Assembly: GCF_011516635.5 (NCBI RefSeq)
Contig: NZ_CP096255.1
Location: forward strand, 2,416,501-2,480,500
DNA length: 64,000 nucleotides
Source: Bradyrhizobium barranii subsp. apii
GTDB taxonomy: Bacteria; Pseudomonadota; Alphaproteobacteria; Rhizobiales; Xanthobacteraceae
Direction: 5' to 3'
Below the pieces are notes generated by a model, which saw only the letters and a program-made list of their open reading frames with translations, had not been told where the DNA came from and did no database searches. Shown here piece by piece: positions 15,126-25,932 of this stretch (the stretch's first letter is position 1; each line of letters starts with the position of its first letter). Made by a program: the position numbers and the translations under genes.

Positions 15126-15983
15126 CTATCGCAATCCGTGGTTTTCTTGATGACCGCGGCAGACATCAGCGGAATAATCCTGCGCCAATTTGACGATGTA
15201 TCTCTGGAATACCTTCGAGTTCCAGTTCACCTTGACGCTATAGAAATGCTCAAAGCGTTGTTCTGCTCTTATCGTGGCAACGCCTCTAACGCCGTCAATG
15301 GCTCCAGGATCAAAGCCGGCTGCCTTCAAGCACAGCTGGCGAGACTTCCACACCTCTTTAATTCGAGTTGGTGTCGACTGCTGGCTCAAGCCCAGATCAT
15401 TCGTGGCCTCACTGATTAGGCTTTCAGGATCTCCTGGAATGCTGCCATCAACCGTACAGACGTAATGCACGGGTGGAGGCGGTGGTAGTTCAGCGTGGTG
15501 TGGGACATGACCAAACGCTGTTGAGACCAACAGATGAGCAACTACCGCTATGAAGAGATCCCTGCTGAAATGTTTAGCGCTCTCAATTGTTATCGACGCC
15601 CGAAACTTTGAAAAATAGGACCCGGTGACGGCTTGGTCCAGATTCTCGATACTGAATTTAATCTTTCCGCCGAGAAACGGAATGGCTAGAAAGTCGTCGC
15701 CAAAACTTATCCCGACTTCGCTAAAATAGCTGTCCTGCTTCGACTAGAGGTCGTCTAGCGAACCGTCGTCCTGGGAAATTACATAAGGATAGATCGGTCC
15801 GGTTTCTGACGTTGCAGGTCGAACCAACGTTGGAATATCAAATAGAGCTAGCGCGCGAGCGGTTTGGTCCACCAATCGCTGGCGGAGAAAAAACCTCGCC
15901 ATCCTATCGTATTGGTCGGTGGTCTTCAGGTCGAGTTGTGGCCCATCGAGTAATGAAACACTGAGCAAAATACTTTTCATCAT
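15126..15983 (-). pseudogene. One 285-codon ORF split by an in-frame amber codon
   Basis: A frame starting at tandem ATGs (15983/15980) runs to TAG at 15744-15746 (codon 80). It then continues in the same frame without another stop to 15126. The first part (ILLSVSLLDGPQLDLKTTDQ... ending DDGSLDDL) has no known family. The continuation holds SYFSEVGISFGDDFLAIPFL, a hydrophobic helix LFIAVVAHLLVSTAFG and a C-terminal region with LCLKAAGFDPGAIDGVRG, like the peptidoglycan-binding type 1 fold. The segment is AT-richer than its surroundings, suggesting acquisition. Either a pseudogene by one substitution, a sequence error, or two adjacent genes with a non-ATG second start. Confidence 0.6.
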
Positions 15984-16142
15984 TCCAACACTCCAACTAC
16001 AGCTCTACAGAGCTTTGTTTTGCACCTGGAATAACGCGGCCTCAAACGTCTAGTGCTCTTCGGGGAGAATGGTCCTCGAAAATTACTGAGTTGCTGATGG
16101 ATATCTTATCTACCAAGGGTAGGTTGGTCAAAAACCAAAAAG

Positions 16143-16170
16143 CAAAAAAGCCGGGCAGTCGCCCGGCTTT
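16143..16170 (-). terminator. Intrinsic terminator of the thi operon
   Basis: AAGCCGGGC (16148-16156) and GCCCGGCTT (16161-16169) pair around AGTC. On the minus strand the stem is followed by TTTTTTGC. It lies about 50 bases beyond the thiC stop codon. The interval 15984-16142 holds no gene. Confidence 0.85.
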
Positions 16171-16219
16171 TCACCCTCATTAGGTATTCAAGATAACCTT
16201 GGAGGCATCCCGAGGTCTC

Positions 16220-18130
<1,911 letters not shown>

Positions 18131-18167
18131 TTAATTCGCGTGTGTCGCTGTGCGAGAGACAATTACC

Positions 18168-18270
18168 GCCGTCATCCCCGCGAAAGCGGGGATCCAGTAC
18201 TCCGAGGCGATGCGGCTAGAGCCGAGAGGCTGCGGCGTACTGGATCGCCCGGTCAAGCCGGGCGATGACA
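18168..18270. repeat. Dispersed hairpin repeat between thiE and thiC
   Basis: Left hairpin TCATCCCCGCGAAAGCGGGGATCCAGTA and right hairpin TACTGGATCGCCCGGTCAAG followed by CCGGGCGATGA. The outer bases (gtcat...atgac) and the ATCCAGTAC/GTACTGGAT arms pair with each other. The same element sits between thiS and thiG. Confidence 0.88.
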
Positions 18271-18300
18271 GTGGAGTGCGTTGAGGGAGCGGGGCGTGCA

Positions 18301-18909
18301 TCACGCGGCCTCCTTGGATTGGCCGAGCCACTGCCGCACCCGCGCATCCGGGTCGGCATTTTGCGTGACGTCGCTGACGACGGCGATGGAATCGGCGCCG
18401 GCGGCAAAGATCTCCGCGGCGTGCTCGAACTTGATGCCGCCGATCGCGACCAGCGGGATGGTGCCGATCCGCTTCTTCCATTCCGTGATCTTCGGAATGC
18501 CCTGCGGTTCGAAGCGCATCGATTTGAGCGTGGTGAAGAAGATCGGACCCAGCGCGACGTAGTCGGGTTCTGCGGCGAGCGCGGTCTCTAGCTCCGCATC
18601 GTCATGGGTGGAGACGCCGAGCGACAGGCCGGCCTCGCGGATGGCCTTGAGGTCCGCGTCCGCCAGGTCTTCCTGGCCGAGATGCAGATATTTTGCGCCG
18701 GCGACGACGGCCGCGCGCCAATAGTCGTTCACGACCAGCTTGGCCTGCGTGTCCTTCGTGATCGCCAGCGCATCGGTGACGATCTGGAGCGCGTCGGCGT
18801 CGTTGAGGTCTTTCGCGCGCAGCTGGATGGTGCCGACGCCGAGCTTGGTCAGGCGTTCGACCCATTTGAGGCTGTCGACGACGGGATAGAAGCGATCAGG
18901 ATACGGCAT
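18301..18909 (-). CDS. thiE: Thiamine-phosphate synthase ThiE
   Basis: A 202-residue TIM-barrel enzyme joining HMP pyrophosphate to thiazole phosphate. Visible landmarks are [15 protein letters not shown] (QLRxK motif near residues 30-38), [20 protein letters not shown] then [32 protein letters not shown] and [11 protein letters not shown]. The ATG at 18909 lies inside the end of thiG (14-base overlap, coordinates 18896-18909), implying translational coupling. Some ThiE motifs are the short alphaproteobacterial version, but the core substrate loops are present. Confidence 0.94.
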   Translation of the reverse strand: MPYPDRFYPVVDSLKWVERLTKLGVGTIQLRAKDLNDADALQIVTDALAITKDTQAKLVVNDYWRAAVVAGAKYLHLGQEDLADADLKAIREAGLSLGVSTHDDAELETALAAEPDYVALGPIFFTTLKSMRFEPQGIPKITEWKKRIGTIPLVAIGGIKFEHAAEIFAAGADSIAVVSDVTQNADPDARVRQWLGQSKEAA

Positions 18910-19678
18910 GCCAGAATGGTGTCCCAACGACAGGGGTGGAGGGGGAGGCGAAGTCGCGGGCGTTCATCAGCCCGGCTTCGTAGGCGGTGCGGCCGGCATC
19001 ACAGCCGAGACGGAAGGCATTGGCCATCGCGACGGGATCGGCGGCTTTTGCGATGGCCGTGTTGAGCAGCACGGCGTCGTAGCCGAGCTCGAGCGCCTCG
19101 GCCGCATGCGACGGCGCGCCGATGCCGGCATCGACCACCAGCGTGATGTCAGGCAGCCGCTCGCGCAGCAGTTTCAGCGCGTCGCGGTTGGTGATGCCGC
19201 GGGCCGAGCCGATCGGCGCGGCCCAGGGCATGACGACCTTGCAGCCGGCATCGACCATGCGGTTTGCGACCGAGAGATCCTCGGTGCAATAGGGGAACAC
19301 TTCAAAGCCGTCCTTGATCAGGATGGCGGCGGCCTCGACCAGGCCGACGACGTCGGGCTGCAGCGTGTCGTTGTCGGCGATCACTTCCAGCTTGATCCAG
19401 GACGTGCCGAACAGCTCGCGCGCGAGTTTTGCGGTGGTCACAGCTTCGCGCACGCTGCGGCAGCCGGCGGTGTTCGGCAGCACGCTGACGTCGAGCTCAC
19501 GGATCAGATTCCAGAAGGCGTCCCCGGTCTTGCCGCCGGCGGCTTCGCGGCGCAGCGACACCGTGACGATGCTCGAGCCGGAGGCACGGATCGCCGCCTG
19601 CATGATCGCCGGCGAGGGATACAGCGCGCTGCCGATCAGCAGGCGGGAGGGGAAGGTTTTGCCGTAGAAGGTCACCAT
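18896..19678 (-). CDS. thiG: Thiazole synthase ThiG
   Basis: A 260-residue protein forming the thiazole ring from deoxyxylulose phosphate, dehydroglycine and ThiS thiocarboxylate. The Schiff-base lysine is Lys96 in WIKLEVI. Further motifs are [32 protein letters not shown] and [21 protein letters not shown] use the ATG at 19678, with GAGGAG upstream; a TTG two codons earlier has closer spacing. Its 3' end overlaps thiE. A dispersed repeat separates it from thiS. Confidence 0.95.
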   Translation of the reverse strand: MVTFYGKTFPSRLLIGSALYPSPAIMQAAIRASGSSIVTVSLRREAAGGKTGDAFWNLIRELDVSVLPNTAGCRSVREAVTTAKLARELFGTSWIKLEVIADNDTLQPDVVGLVEAAAILIKDGFEVFPYCTEDLSVANRMVDAGCKVVMPWAAPIGSARGITNRDALKLLRERLPDITLVVDAGIGAPSHAAEALELGYDAVLLNTAIAKAADPVAMANAFRLGCDAGRTAYEAGLMNARDFASPSTPVVGTPFWHAVS

Positions 19679-19702
19679 GTCCAAGGTGTCTCCTCAAATG
19701 AC

Positions 19703-19805
19703 GGTGTCATCCCCGCGAAAGCGGGGATCCAGTATTCCAGAGGCCGTGCCGTGATACGGAGAAGCCGCGGCGTACTGGATCGCCCGGTCAAGCCGGGCGA
19801 TGACA
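19703..19805. repeat. Dispersed hairpin repeat between thiS and thiG
   Basis: Near-copy of the element at 18168-18270: TCATCCCCGCGAAAGCGGGG and ATCCAGTATT on the left, GTACTGGATCGCCCGGTCAA and GCCGGGCGATGACA on the right; only the central 40 bases differ. It occupies most of the 156-base intercistronic gap. Confidence 0.88.
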
Positions 19806-19834
19806 GCGGAGTATGTGGCGAGAGCATCATTCCC

Positions 19835-20032
19835 TCACCCTCCCTGCCGCGGCGTGATGATCTCGATCTCGTCGCCGGCCTTGAGGTGGGTTTCGGCCCA
19901 GCGGCTCTTCGGCACGACGTCGTAATTGAGCGCGATCGCGAAATGGGTGCCCTCGTAGTCGAGCTCGGCCAGCAGCGCGTCGACGCTTGCGGAATTCACC
20001 TCGCGTTGCTCGCCGTTGACGATCACGCGCAT
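19835..20032 (-). CDS. thiS: Sulfur carrier protein ThiS
   Basis: The 65-residue beta-grasp protein ends in the obligatory Gly-Gly (ITPRQGG) that is adenylated and thiocarboxylated for thiazole synthesis. It begins MRVIVNGEQREV and keeps the family AIALNYDVVPKS strand. Its ATG overlaps the last codons of thiO by ten bases, so the two are translationally coupled. Its activating enzyme ThiF is not in the window. Confidence 0.94.
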   Translation of the reverse strand: MRVIVNGEQREVNSASVDALLAELDYEGTHFAIALNYDVVPKSRWAETHLKAGDEIEIITPRQGG

Positions 20033-21033
20033 TGCATCACCTCATTGTCGATCTGGCCGCGCTGGACGTATTGCAGCGTCAGCTCGGCGAGCGCCGGCGC
20101 GATCAGGAAGCCGTGGCGGTAGAGGCCGTTGACGGCGATCCTCTCGCCACGAATGCCGATGCGCGGCAGATTGTCGGGGAAAGCCGGGCGCAAGCCCGAG
20201 CCGAATTCGACGATCCGCGCCTCGCCGAAGGCCGGATGGACGGCATAGGCCGCACCCAGCAGCTCCAGCGCCGAGCGCACGCTGACGCCGGTGTCCTCGG
20301 CCTCGATCGAGGTCGCGCCCAGCATGAACAGATTGTCCTCACGCGGGATCACGTAGAGCGGCCAGCGCGGATGGATCAGCCGCACCGGGCGCGCCAGCCG
20401 CACCTCGCCGGTCTCGATCAAGATCATCTCGCCCTTGACGCCGCGCAACTCCGGCTGCTCGTCGCGCGCGCCAAGGCCGCGGCAGTCGATCACGATGCCG
20501 TCGAGGTCTTTGGCGGAGACGTCGCTATCAAACTTGATGGTGCCGCCGGCGGCGCGGATGCGCTCGTGCAGCTTCGGCAGCACGCGGCGCGGCTCGACAT
20601 GGCCCTCGGTCGGGAAGAACAGCGCATCGCGGAAGCGGCCCTCCAGCGACGGTTCGAGCTCGGCAAGGCTGGTCGCATCGAGCCGGCGGTGGCCTTCGGT
20701 CATCCGCGCAAAACGCTCGAAATCGTTGCGCTCGCGCGGGTGGGCGACGACGAGCGAGCCGTTGAAGGGGGTGTCGGGCAGCTCGCGCCGCCAGATGTCC
20801 AGGGAGCGCTGGCCGAGCCTGGAGATGATGGGTTCTGCGACCTCCGCCTCGCACCAGGGCGCGAGCATCCCGCCGGCCCAATGGCTAGTGGAATCGGTCA
20901 TCGCGGCGTCACCGCGCTCGTGTAGCGTCACGGCATGGCCGGCCTGCGCGAACAACAGCGCCTGCCAGGCACCTGCAATGCCTGCGCCGATAATGGATAC
21001 CGGGGAATCCGGTCGCTTGGTGGTCTGCAACAT
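20023..21033 (-). CDS. thiO: Glycine oxidase ThiO (FAD-dependent)
   Basis: A 336-residue DadA/ThiO-type flavoprotein with the FAD dinucleotide motif VSIIGAGIAGAWQALLFAQA (12-31) and the late RPAFPDNLPRIGI and GLYRHGFLIAPALAELTLQY segments that close the FAD site. It supplies dehydroglycine for thiazole formation in aerobic bacteria. First gene of the operon, starting directly after the TPP riboswitch with AAGGGACAGGG before the ATG. The position ahead of thiS, with thiC last, differs from the thiC-first order common in rhizobia. Confidence 0.93.
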   Translation of the reverse strand: MLQTTKRPDSPVSIIGAGIAGAWQALLFAQAGHAVTLHERGDAAMTDSTSHWAGGMLAPWCEAEVAEPIISRLGQRSLDIWRRELPDTPFNGSLVVAHPRERNDFERFARMTEGHRRLDATSLAELEPSLEGRFRDALFFPTEGHVEPRRVLPKLHERIRAAGGTIKFDSDVSAKDLDGIVIDCRGLGARDEQPELRGVKGEMILIETGEVRLARPVRLIHPRWPLYVIPREDNLFMLGATSIEAEDTGVSVRSALELLGAAYAVHPAFGEARIVEFGSGLRPAFPDNLPRIGIRGERIAVNGLYRHGFLIAPALAELTLQYVQRGQIDNEVMQCA

Positions 21034-21037
21034 CCCT

Positions 21038-21149
21038 GTCCCTTCGCCGGCATGACCCGGATCAGGTTCAAAGGGTCACCGCGGTCCTGGGCCTTCTGAC
21101 CCATTTAGCGGTATCTCAGCTCCTCCTCGGAGCACCCCTCGGAACGGCT
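21038..21149 (-). ncRNA. TPP riboswitch (THI element)
   Basis: The minus-strand leader of thiO carries the conserved THI-box parts in order: GGGGTGC, GCTGAGAT, then ACCCTTTGAACCTGATCCGG and GTCATGCCGGCGAAGGGA. It ends only a few bases before the thiO start codon, and the final GAAGGGA overlaps the ribosome binding region, so control of translation initiation is likely. Binding of thiamine pyrophosphate would repress the operon. Confidence 0.96.
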
Positions 21150-21198
21150 CTAATGTATGCCAGCGGGACGGGGTGGTCAACGCGCTAGCCACAGGGCT

Positions 21199-21302
21199 GA
21201 CATTCCGGCGCGGTCCGCCGGACCGAACCCCGGGTGCGCAATTGCGCACCGGGGAAGCTCGAGATTCCGGGCTCGATGCTTCGCATCGCCCCGGAATGAC
21301 GC
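21199..21302. repeat. Dispersed inverted repeat
   Basis: CATTCCGG (from 21201) and CCGGAATG near 21291-21298 are the outer arms; inside are the hairpins CCGGGTGCGCAATTGCGCACCGG (perfect core) and TCGATGCTTCGCATCG. It lies between the thi leader and the transglycosylase stop codon. Confidence 0.8.
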
Positions 21303-21305
21303 TGG

Positions 21306-21842
21306 CTAGTGGTTGGGAACCTGCGCCCGCGCATTGCTGACGCGCTGGGCCAGCTTCTTATGCGGCGCCGTCCCGAGCATCGGCTGCGGATTGCCGTTCG
21401 GCTCGAGCCAGGTGTCGCCCATATTGGCGACCTGCACGGCCTCCTGACGCTGCCGCTTTGCAACGTAGTAATAGCCGCCCGCGAAATAACGCACGGCTCG
21501 GGCGTGGTCGCCATTGGCGGCGCGATAGGCGCCGGCGAGGTATTTGACGGCGTAGGTGAGGTTGGTGTTGGGATCGCGCAGGCCGGCGGCGTCGCCGGTG
21601 TAGCCGACCCCGCGGGCGGTTGCGAGCTTGATCTGCATCAGGCCGATGGTGCCGCCGCGACCGATCAGGCCGGGCTGATAGCGGCTCTCGCGCATGATGA
21701 CGCGATGCACCAGCGCTTCCGGCACGCTGTTGGCGCGGGCATGGGCCGCGACCATCTCGGCATATTCGGCTTCGCCCGCGAATGCGGCCTGCGGCAACAT
21801 CAGCCCGGCCGCAGCGACCACGGCAATACGCAAAATTTTCAT
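21306..21842 (-). CDS. Lytic murein transglycosylase (SLT domain)
   Basis: A 178-residue exported protein: signal peptide MKILRIAVVAAAGLMLPQAAFA, then a compact SLT domain with catalytic Glu52 in VIMRESRYQPGL and the family motifs GRGGTIGLMQIKLATARGVG, DPNTNLTYAVKYLAGAYRAA and RAVRYFAGGYYY. It cleaves peptidoglycan between MurNAc and GlcNAc. The short polar C-tail (KKLAQRVSNARAQVPNH) follows. CCGAGGA precedes the ATG at 21842. Confidence 0.9.
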   Translation of the reverse strand: MKILRIAVVAAAGLMLPQAAFAGEAEYAEMVAAHARANSVPEALVHRVIMRESRYQPGLIGRGGTIGLMQIKLATARGVGYTGDAAGLRDPNTNLTYAVKYLAGAYRAANGDHARAVRYFAGGYYYVAKRQRQEAVQVANMGDTWLEPNGNPQPMLGTAPHKKLAQRVSNARAQVPNH

Positions 21843-22066
21843 TGAATTATTCCTCGGCAGAACGAACCTGCACCCGTGCGCGTTAGGCCGTGGGAACACG
21901 GCGATGATGTGGCGAAACGCCGCCAGCGGCGATTTTCGCGGGGCCGTCGTTTTTACGACTCAAACCCAGGTTAGGATTGCACTTGGCGATGTGCGTTACG
22001 CGACAGCAGGTCTGTCTATTCGTGCATTCGCCCAAAAATCGCTATTCAAAATTCGGGAGAACGTCC

Positions 22067-22267
22067 ATGACCCGAGCAGACATCGGCGACATCCCCAAGC
22101 AGAACCCCTGTGCGCAATGTGGGGCACCGATCCCGTCTCCGGACTGGATCGAGCCGGGCGAAGGCCGCGTTTCCTATCTCTGGAAATGCCACGCCTGCGG
22201 CTACCGCTTCGAGGCGGTGGCGATCTTCGATGAGCACCCGATCGAGCATCCGCCGCTCGCCGCCTGA
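22067..22267 (+). CDS. Small zinc-ribbon protein
   Basis: A 66-residue protein with two CxxC knuckles (CAQC near residues 15-18 and CHAC near 41-44) separated by PDWIEPGEGRVSYLWK, followed by GYRFEAVAIF. The spacing is that of a rubredoxin/zinc-ribbon fold. CGGGAGAACGTCC precedes the ATG. Function unknown. It converges on the histidine kinase with a gap of eight bases. Confidence 0.8.
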   Translation: MTRADIGDIPKQNPCAQCGAPIPSPDWIEPGEGRVSYLWKCHACGYRFEAVAIFDEHPIEHPPLAA

Positions 22268-22275
22268 GGCGTGCC

Positions 22276-23604
22276 TTACGCCGCCCGCCGCGGCTGCTGC
22301 CACACCGGCAATTGCATCCGTACGATCAGCCCGTGCGGCGCGCGGTCGTGCAACGACAATTCGCCGCCATGAGCGATCGCGATCGCGCGCGCGATCGACA
22401 GACCGAGCCCGAAGCCGGTGTGCTCGTCCATGGTGCGCGCGTCGTCGCCGCGCGCGAACGGCTCCAGCATCTCCTGCTTGCGCGCATCCGAGATGCCGGG
22501 GCCGTCGTCCTCGACGTCGATGACGAGCCTGGTGCCGGATACGTCGAGGCGGATCGTCACTTCGGCGCCGAAGCGCACCGCGTTCTCGACGAGGTTGGTG
22601 ACGCCCCGATGCAGTTCGTCGGGCCGCGCGGCGGCCGTCGCCGAAGCGGGGCCGTCATAGTGCACGACATGACCCATGTCGCCGAACTGGTCGGCGATGA
22701 CCTGGAGCGTGCTCGCGATGTCGACCAGCGTCACCGCCTCGATCTTGCGGTCGTTGCGCAGCAGCGACAACACGGATTCCAGCATCGAGCGCATCTGGTC
22801 GAGATCGATCAGCATGCGCCTTCGGTTGCCCTCGTCCTCGATGAACTCGGCGCGCAGGCGCAGCCGGGTGATCGGCGTTCGCAGGTCGTGGCTGATCGCC
22901 GCCAGCATCCGGGTGCGATCCGACATTAGCCGCGCGATCCGTTCATGCATGCGGTTGAGCGCGCGCGCGACCGAGCGGATCTCCTCCGGGCCGCGCTCGG
23001 GCAGCGGATCGGCCGCCCCGTCCAGGCTGAAATTCTCGGCGGCCCTGGCAAACGAGGACAGCGGCGCGGCCAGCGCGTAGGCCGCCCACAGGCCGAGCAT
23101 CGTGACGCTGATCAGCGCGAACAGCAGCGTTATCACCCAGGGGCCGCCCCAGAACCGCGGCGGATGCGGGCCCTGCTCGACGCGGCCCGCGATCACGCTG
23201 CCGTCGGGAAGCTCGACCGCGACGCGGTGTACGCCGAAGTTCGGGGCCAGCGCGACCACCTTGTACTGATGGCCGAGGTGCCGGCGCACGTTGCGCAGAT
23301 GCGGGCCACCGCTGTCTTCGGCGACGGAGAAGGTCCCCGGCGCGAGGAGCTCGATGCCGGCATTCGGAAACGCACGCACGATATTGGCGAGGATGCGCGG
23401 CCGCTCGCTCGCATCCGTGCCGTTGAGCAGCAGCGCCGCGTCCGCGAGCTGATGGGCGGCGTCGGGCGGCGGCTCGGCCCGGTCCGGCCGGCTGATCAGA
23501 AAGCTGGCGGTGAGGATCAGATGCAGCGCGACGATCGACGCCACCACCAGCGCGGCGATCTGTCCGCCGATGCTCTTGAGGTGGAAGAAGCGGAACGGCG
23601 TCAT
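22276..23604 (-). CDS. Two-component sensor histidine kinase (HAMP, EnvZ-like)
   Basis: The 442-residue kinase has two membrane helices (about 15-38 and 155-180) flanking a 115-residue periplasmic domain, a HAMP region, and a HisKA/HATPase_c core. The phospho-acceptor is His239 in AAISHDLRTPITRLRLR, the N-box Asn341 in NLVENAVRFG, G1 DDGPGIS near 367 and G2 GFGLGLSIARAIA near 399. It follows the response-regulator gene after 13 bases. The periplasmic domain has no recognisable ligand motif. The signal is unknown. Confidence 0.92.
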   Translation of the reverse strand: MTPFRFFHLKSIGGQIAALVVASIVALHLILTASFLISRPDRAEPPPDAAHQLADAALLLNGTDASERPRILANIVRAFPNAGIELLAPGTFSVAEDSGGPHLRNVRRHLGHQYKVVALAPNFGVHRVAVELPDGSVIAGRVEQGPHPPRFWGGPWVITLLFALISVTMLGLWAAYALAAPLSSFARAAENFSLDGAADPLPERGPEEIRSVARALNRMHERIARLMSDRTRMLAAISHDLRTPITRLRLRAEFIEDEGNRRRMLIDLDQMRSMLESVLSLLRNDRKIEAVTLVDIASTLQVIADQFGDMGHVVHYDGPASATAAARPDELHRGVTNLVENAVRFGAEVTIRLDVSGTRLVIDVEDDGPGISDARKQEMLEPFARGDDARTMDEHTGFGLGLSIARAIAIAHGGELSLHDRAPHGLIVRMQLPVWQQPRRAA

Positions 23605-23617
23605 GACGACCGCTCCA

Positions 23618-24383
23618 CTAACTGCTCAGGGTCGCCGCGACCGCTTCATTGCCAGCTGCTTCAGTCCCGGCCGCCTCAGTTCTGGGCGTGAACAGATAGC
23701 CGCCGGAGCGCACCGTCTTGATGATGGTGGGATCGGCCGGATTGGGCTCGATCTTGCGGCGGATGCGGCTGACCAGCACGTCGATCGAGCGCTCGAACGA
23801 GCCGGTGTTGCGCCCTTGCGTGAGGTCGAGCAGGCTGTCGCGCGACAGCACGCGGCCGGGCCGCTCGCAGAACGTCCGCAGGAGATCGAACTCGGCGCTG
23901 GTCACCGCGACGCGCGCGCCTTCCGGATTGCGCAATTCGCGCAGGCGCAGATCGATGCGCCAGCCCGTCGAAGACGAGCGTGGAGGCGCCCTCGATCGAG
24001 CTTGCCGCCTGGGCTGCCGCCTGGCGGCGCAGCACCGCGTTGATGCGCGCGAGCAGCTCGCGCGGGTTGAACGGCTTTGGCAGATAGTCGTCCGCGCCCA
24101 TCTCGAGGCCGACGATGCGATCGACGTCCTCGCCGCGCGCGGTCAGCATGATGATCGGCGTCTGCGCCTCCGAGCGTACCTTGCGGCACAGGCTCAGGCC
24201 GTCCTCGCCGGGCAGCATGACGTCGAGGATGATGAGGTCGACCCTGTGATCGGCCAAGGCACGCGACATCTCCCGGCCATCGCTCACGGTGGTGACGTTG
24301 CAGGCGTTGTTGCGCAGGTACTTTGCAATCAACGTCCGGGTTTCGCGGTCGTCCTCGACGACCAGGATGTTGGGATTGGCCAT
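23618..24383 (-). pseudogene. OmpR-family response regulator, frameshifted by one base
   Basis: From the ATG at 24383 the frame gives a receiver domain with acidic ED-D (VVEDDRE), phospho-acceptor Asp54 (LIILDVMLPG) and Lys103 (PKPFNPREL). After ...STLVFDG (codon 140) the frame is lost. One extra G in GACGGGCTGG (plus-strand C run 23964-23966) explains it: with GACGGCTGG the reading continues WRIDLRLRELRNPEGARVAV into a full winged-helix domain (SFERSIDVLVSRIRRKIEPN...RSGGYLF). The kinase behind it is intact, so a sequence error is as likely as a real mutation. Confidence 0.85.
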
Positions 24384-24563
24384 GCGCTTTGTTTGTCCAA
24401 GATTCGGGCCAAATGGCGAAGATTTTTGTTTCGGATTGTTTCTGCCTGTCCGGGCGCAACAGCAGGCAATACCCGGGCAGGGAAGCGGCAAGGTCTCGTT
24501 AAGGCCGCTAACCATACCGTGGCGGTGTCGCTTACGAAACCCCGCAAAAGCCACGGAGCCATT

Positions 24564-25142
24564 ATGACCTCGATTTCGGCGGCCTCCGCCGGTAACTACC
24601 AGTCGCCCCTGCCGCGGCTTCAGCAGCAATTGCAATCGGACGTTTCCGACGGCACGATCTCGTCGTCGGACCAGTCGGCGCTCTCGACCGCGCTGACCGA
24701 CATCGACACCGCCTTGCAGTCGAGCCGATCCAGCGATCAGTCGAGTGGCACGCGTCCTTCCAAGGACGAGATGAAGTCGAAGATCGACGATCTCATCGCC
24801 AACGAAGTGTCGAACGGGACGCTGACCTCGGACCAGGCGGACGAACTGAAGAACGTGTTTCAGTCCGCTTTCGCCAAGGGGCCCGGCGGCGCCGGTGGTC
24901 CGGGTGGTCCCGGTGGTGCGGGCGGACCGCCGCCCGGTCCGCCGCCGGATGACAGCTCGTCGGATTCGTCCTCGACGGACTCGACCAGCAGCACGTCGAC
25001 CAACACGACCACGGCGGACATTCTCCAGCAATTCCTCCAGGCGCTCCAGCAGTCGCAATCGTCGAGCGCGTCCTACGGCGCCAACGGCAGCTCATTCGGC
25101 GGTTCGGATTTCTCCGCACTTCTGATCGACTTCAAGAGCTGA
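24564..25142 (+). CDS. Ser/Gly-rich low-complexity protein divergent from the two-component system
   Basis: A 192-residue protein with no signal peptide. It has two similar helical hairpin units, DGTISSSDQSAL (29-40) and NGTLTSDQADEL (84-95), each followed by a helix. Then come a Gly/Pro linker (about 106-128) and a Ser/Thr/Asp run, and a short C-terminal helical part (ADILQQFLQALQQSQ) ending in GGSDFSALLIDFKS. CGGAG precedes the ATG at 24564. It shares a 180-base divergent promoter region with the response regulator and is a candidate target of it. Unknown family; possibly secreted or surface-associated. Confidence 0.72.
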   Translation: MTSISAASAGNYQSPLPRLQQQLQSDVSDGTISSSDQSALSTALTDIDTALQSSRSSDQSSGTRPSKDEMKSKIDDLIANEVSNGTLTSDQADELKNVFQSAFAKGPGGAGGPGGPGGAGGPPPGPPPDDSSSDSSSTDSTSSTSTNTTTADILQQFLQALQQSQSSSASYGANGSSFGGSDFSALLIDFKS

Positions 25143-25224
25143 CCTGAGCGACGCAGGTCGGCGCGTTCCTCGCCGCGATCGTGCTTCACCCAGGGCGCAT
25201 GATCGTCGGCGGGGAACTGTGCAT

Positions 25225-25252
25225 CAGGAACGTTCCTCATCGAACGTTCCTG
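25225..25252. repeat. Perfect inverted repeat in the PRC-barrel promoter region
   Basis: CAGGAACGTTC (25225-25235) and GAACGTTCCTG (25242-25252) are exact reverse complements around CTCATC, and each half contains the palindrome GAACGTTC. It lies upstream of the EcfG-like promoter and could be an operator. Confidence 0.55.
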
Positions 25253-25316
25253 AGTGACGCAGGAACTTTCTTCGCAGCGCAGCGCCATCATCGCGTGACG
25301 AAATTGCCGCAGAAAA

Positions 25317-25341
25317 GGAACTGCGGATGATCGCCGCTGTT
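25317..25341 (+). promoter_or_regulatory. EcfG-type (general stress) sigma promoter
   Basis: GGAAC (25317-25321), 16 bases, TGTT (25338-25341) fits the alphaproteobacterial EcfG consensus GGAAC-N16/17-(C/T)GTT. It lies about 40 bases before the PRC-barrel start codon. PRC-barrel proteins are common members of the general stress regulon. Confidence 0.55.
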
Positions 25342-25379
25342 CTCTCCGCATAAGCTTTCTGCTGAAGGAGAGGACAACA

Positions 25380-25904
25380 ATGTTGATGAAATCGATCGCC
25401 GCCGGCCTTGCCGGCACCGCACTGCTTGCGACCGTTGCGTTCGCGCAAAACCCGACGGCCACCACCGACAAGGCGGCGCCCGTGGCCACCACCACAACGA
25501 CGACGACTGCGTCGGGCGAGTGGCGTGCGTCGAAGATGTCGGGCCTGAAGATCTACAACGATGCCAACGAGAACATTGGCTCGATCAACGACCTGCTGAT
25601 GGACAAGAGCGGCAACATCAAGATTGCCGTGATCGGCGTCGGCGGCTTCCTCGGCATGGGCGAGCATCTGGTCGCCGTTCCCTACGAGAAGCTGAAGTTC
25701 GTCAACGAGGCCGTCGCCTACACCGGCACGGGCGCGAAGCCTGCGGCGACCACGACCACCGGCGCTGCGACCGGCACCGAGAAGACCACGACGACGACGG
25801 CTACGACCGCCTCGTCCACGTCGAAATGGTATCCGGACCACGCCGTGTTCAATGCTAGCAAGGACGAGCTGAAGAACATGCCCGAGTTCAAGTACGCGGA
25901 GTAA
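25380..25904 (+). CDS. Exported PRC-barrel domain protein
   Basis: A 174-residue protein with signal peptide (MLMKSIAAGLAGTALLATVAFA). A single PRC-barrel follows (WRASKMSGLKIYNDANENIG, INDLLMDKSGNIKIAVIGVG, GFLGMGEHLVAVPYEKL), flanked on both sides by Thr-rich runs and ending in YPDHAVFNASKDELKNMPEF. PRC-barrels occur in photosynthetic reaction-centre H subunits and in many rhizobial stress proteins; this is the latter type. AAGGAGAGG precedes the ATG. The upstream EcfG-like promoter suggests induction by general stress. Confidence 0.88.
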   Translation: MLMKSIAAGLAGTALLATVAFAQNPTATTDKAAPVATTTTTTTASGEWRASKMSGLKIYNDANENIGSINDLLMDKSGNIKIAVIGVGGFLGMGEHLVAVPYEKLKFVNEAVAYTGTGAKPAATTTTGAATGTEKTTTTTATTASSTSKWYPDHAVFNASKDELKNMPEFKYAE

Positions 25905-25932
25905 TGCTGCTCACGTGACGGCCGAAACGAAG

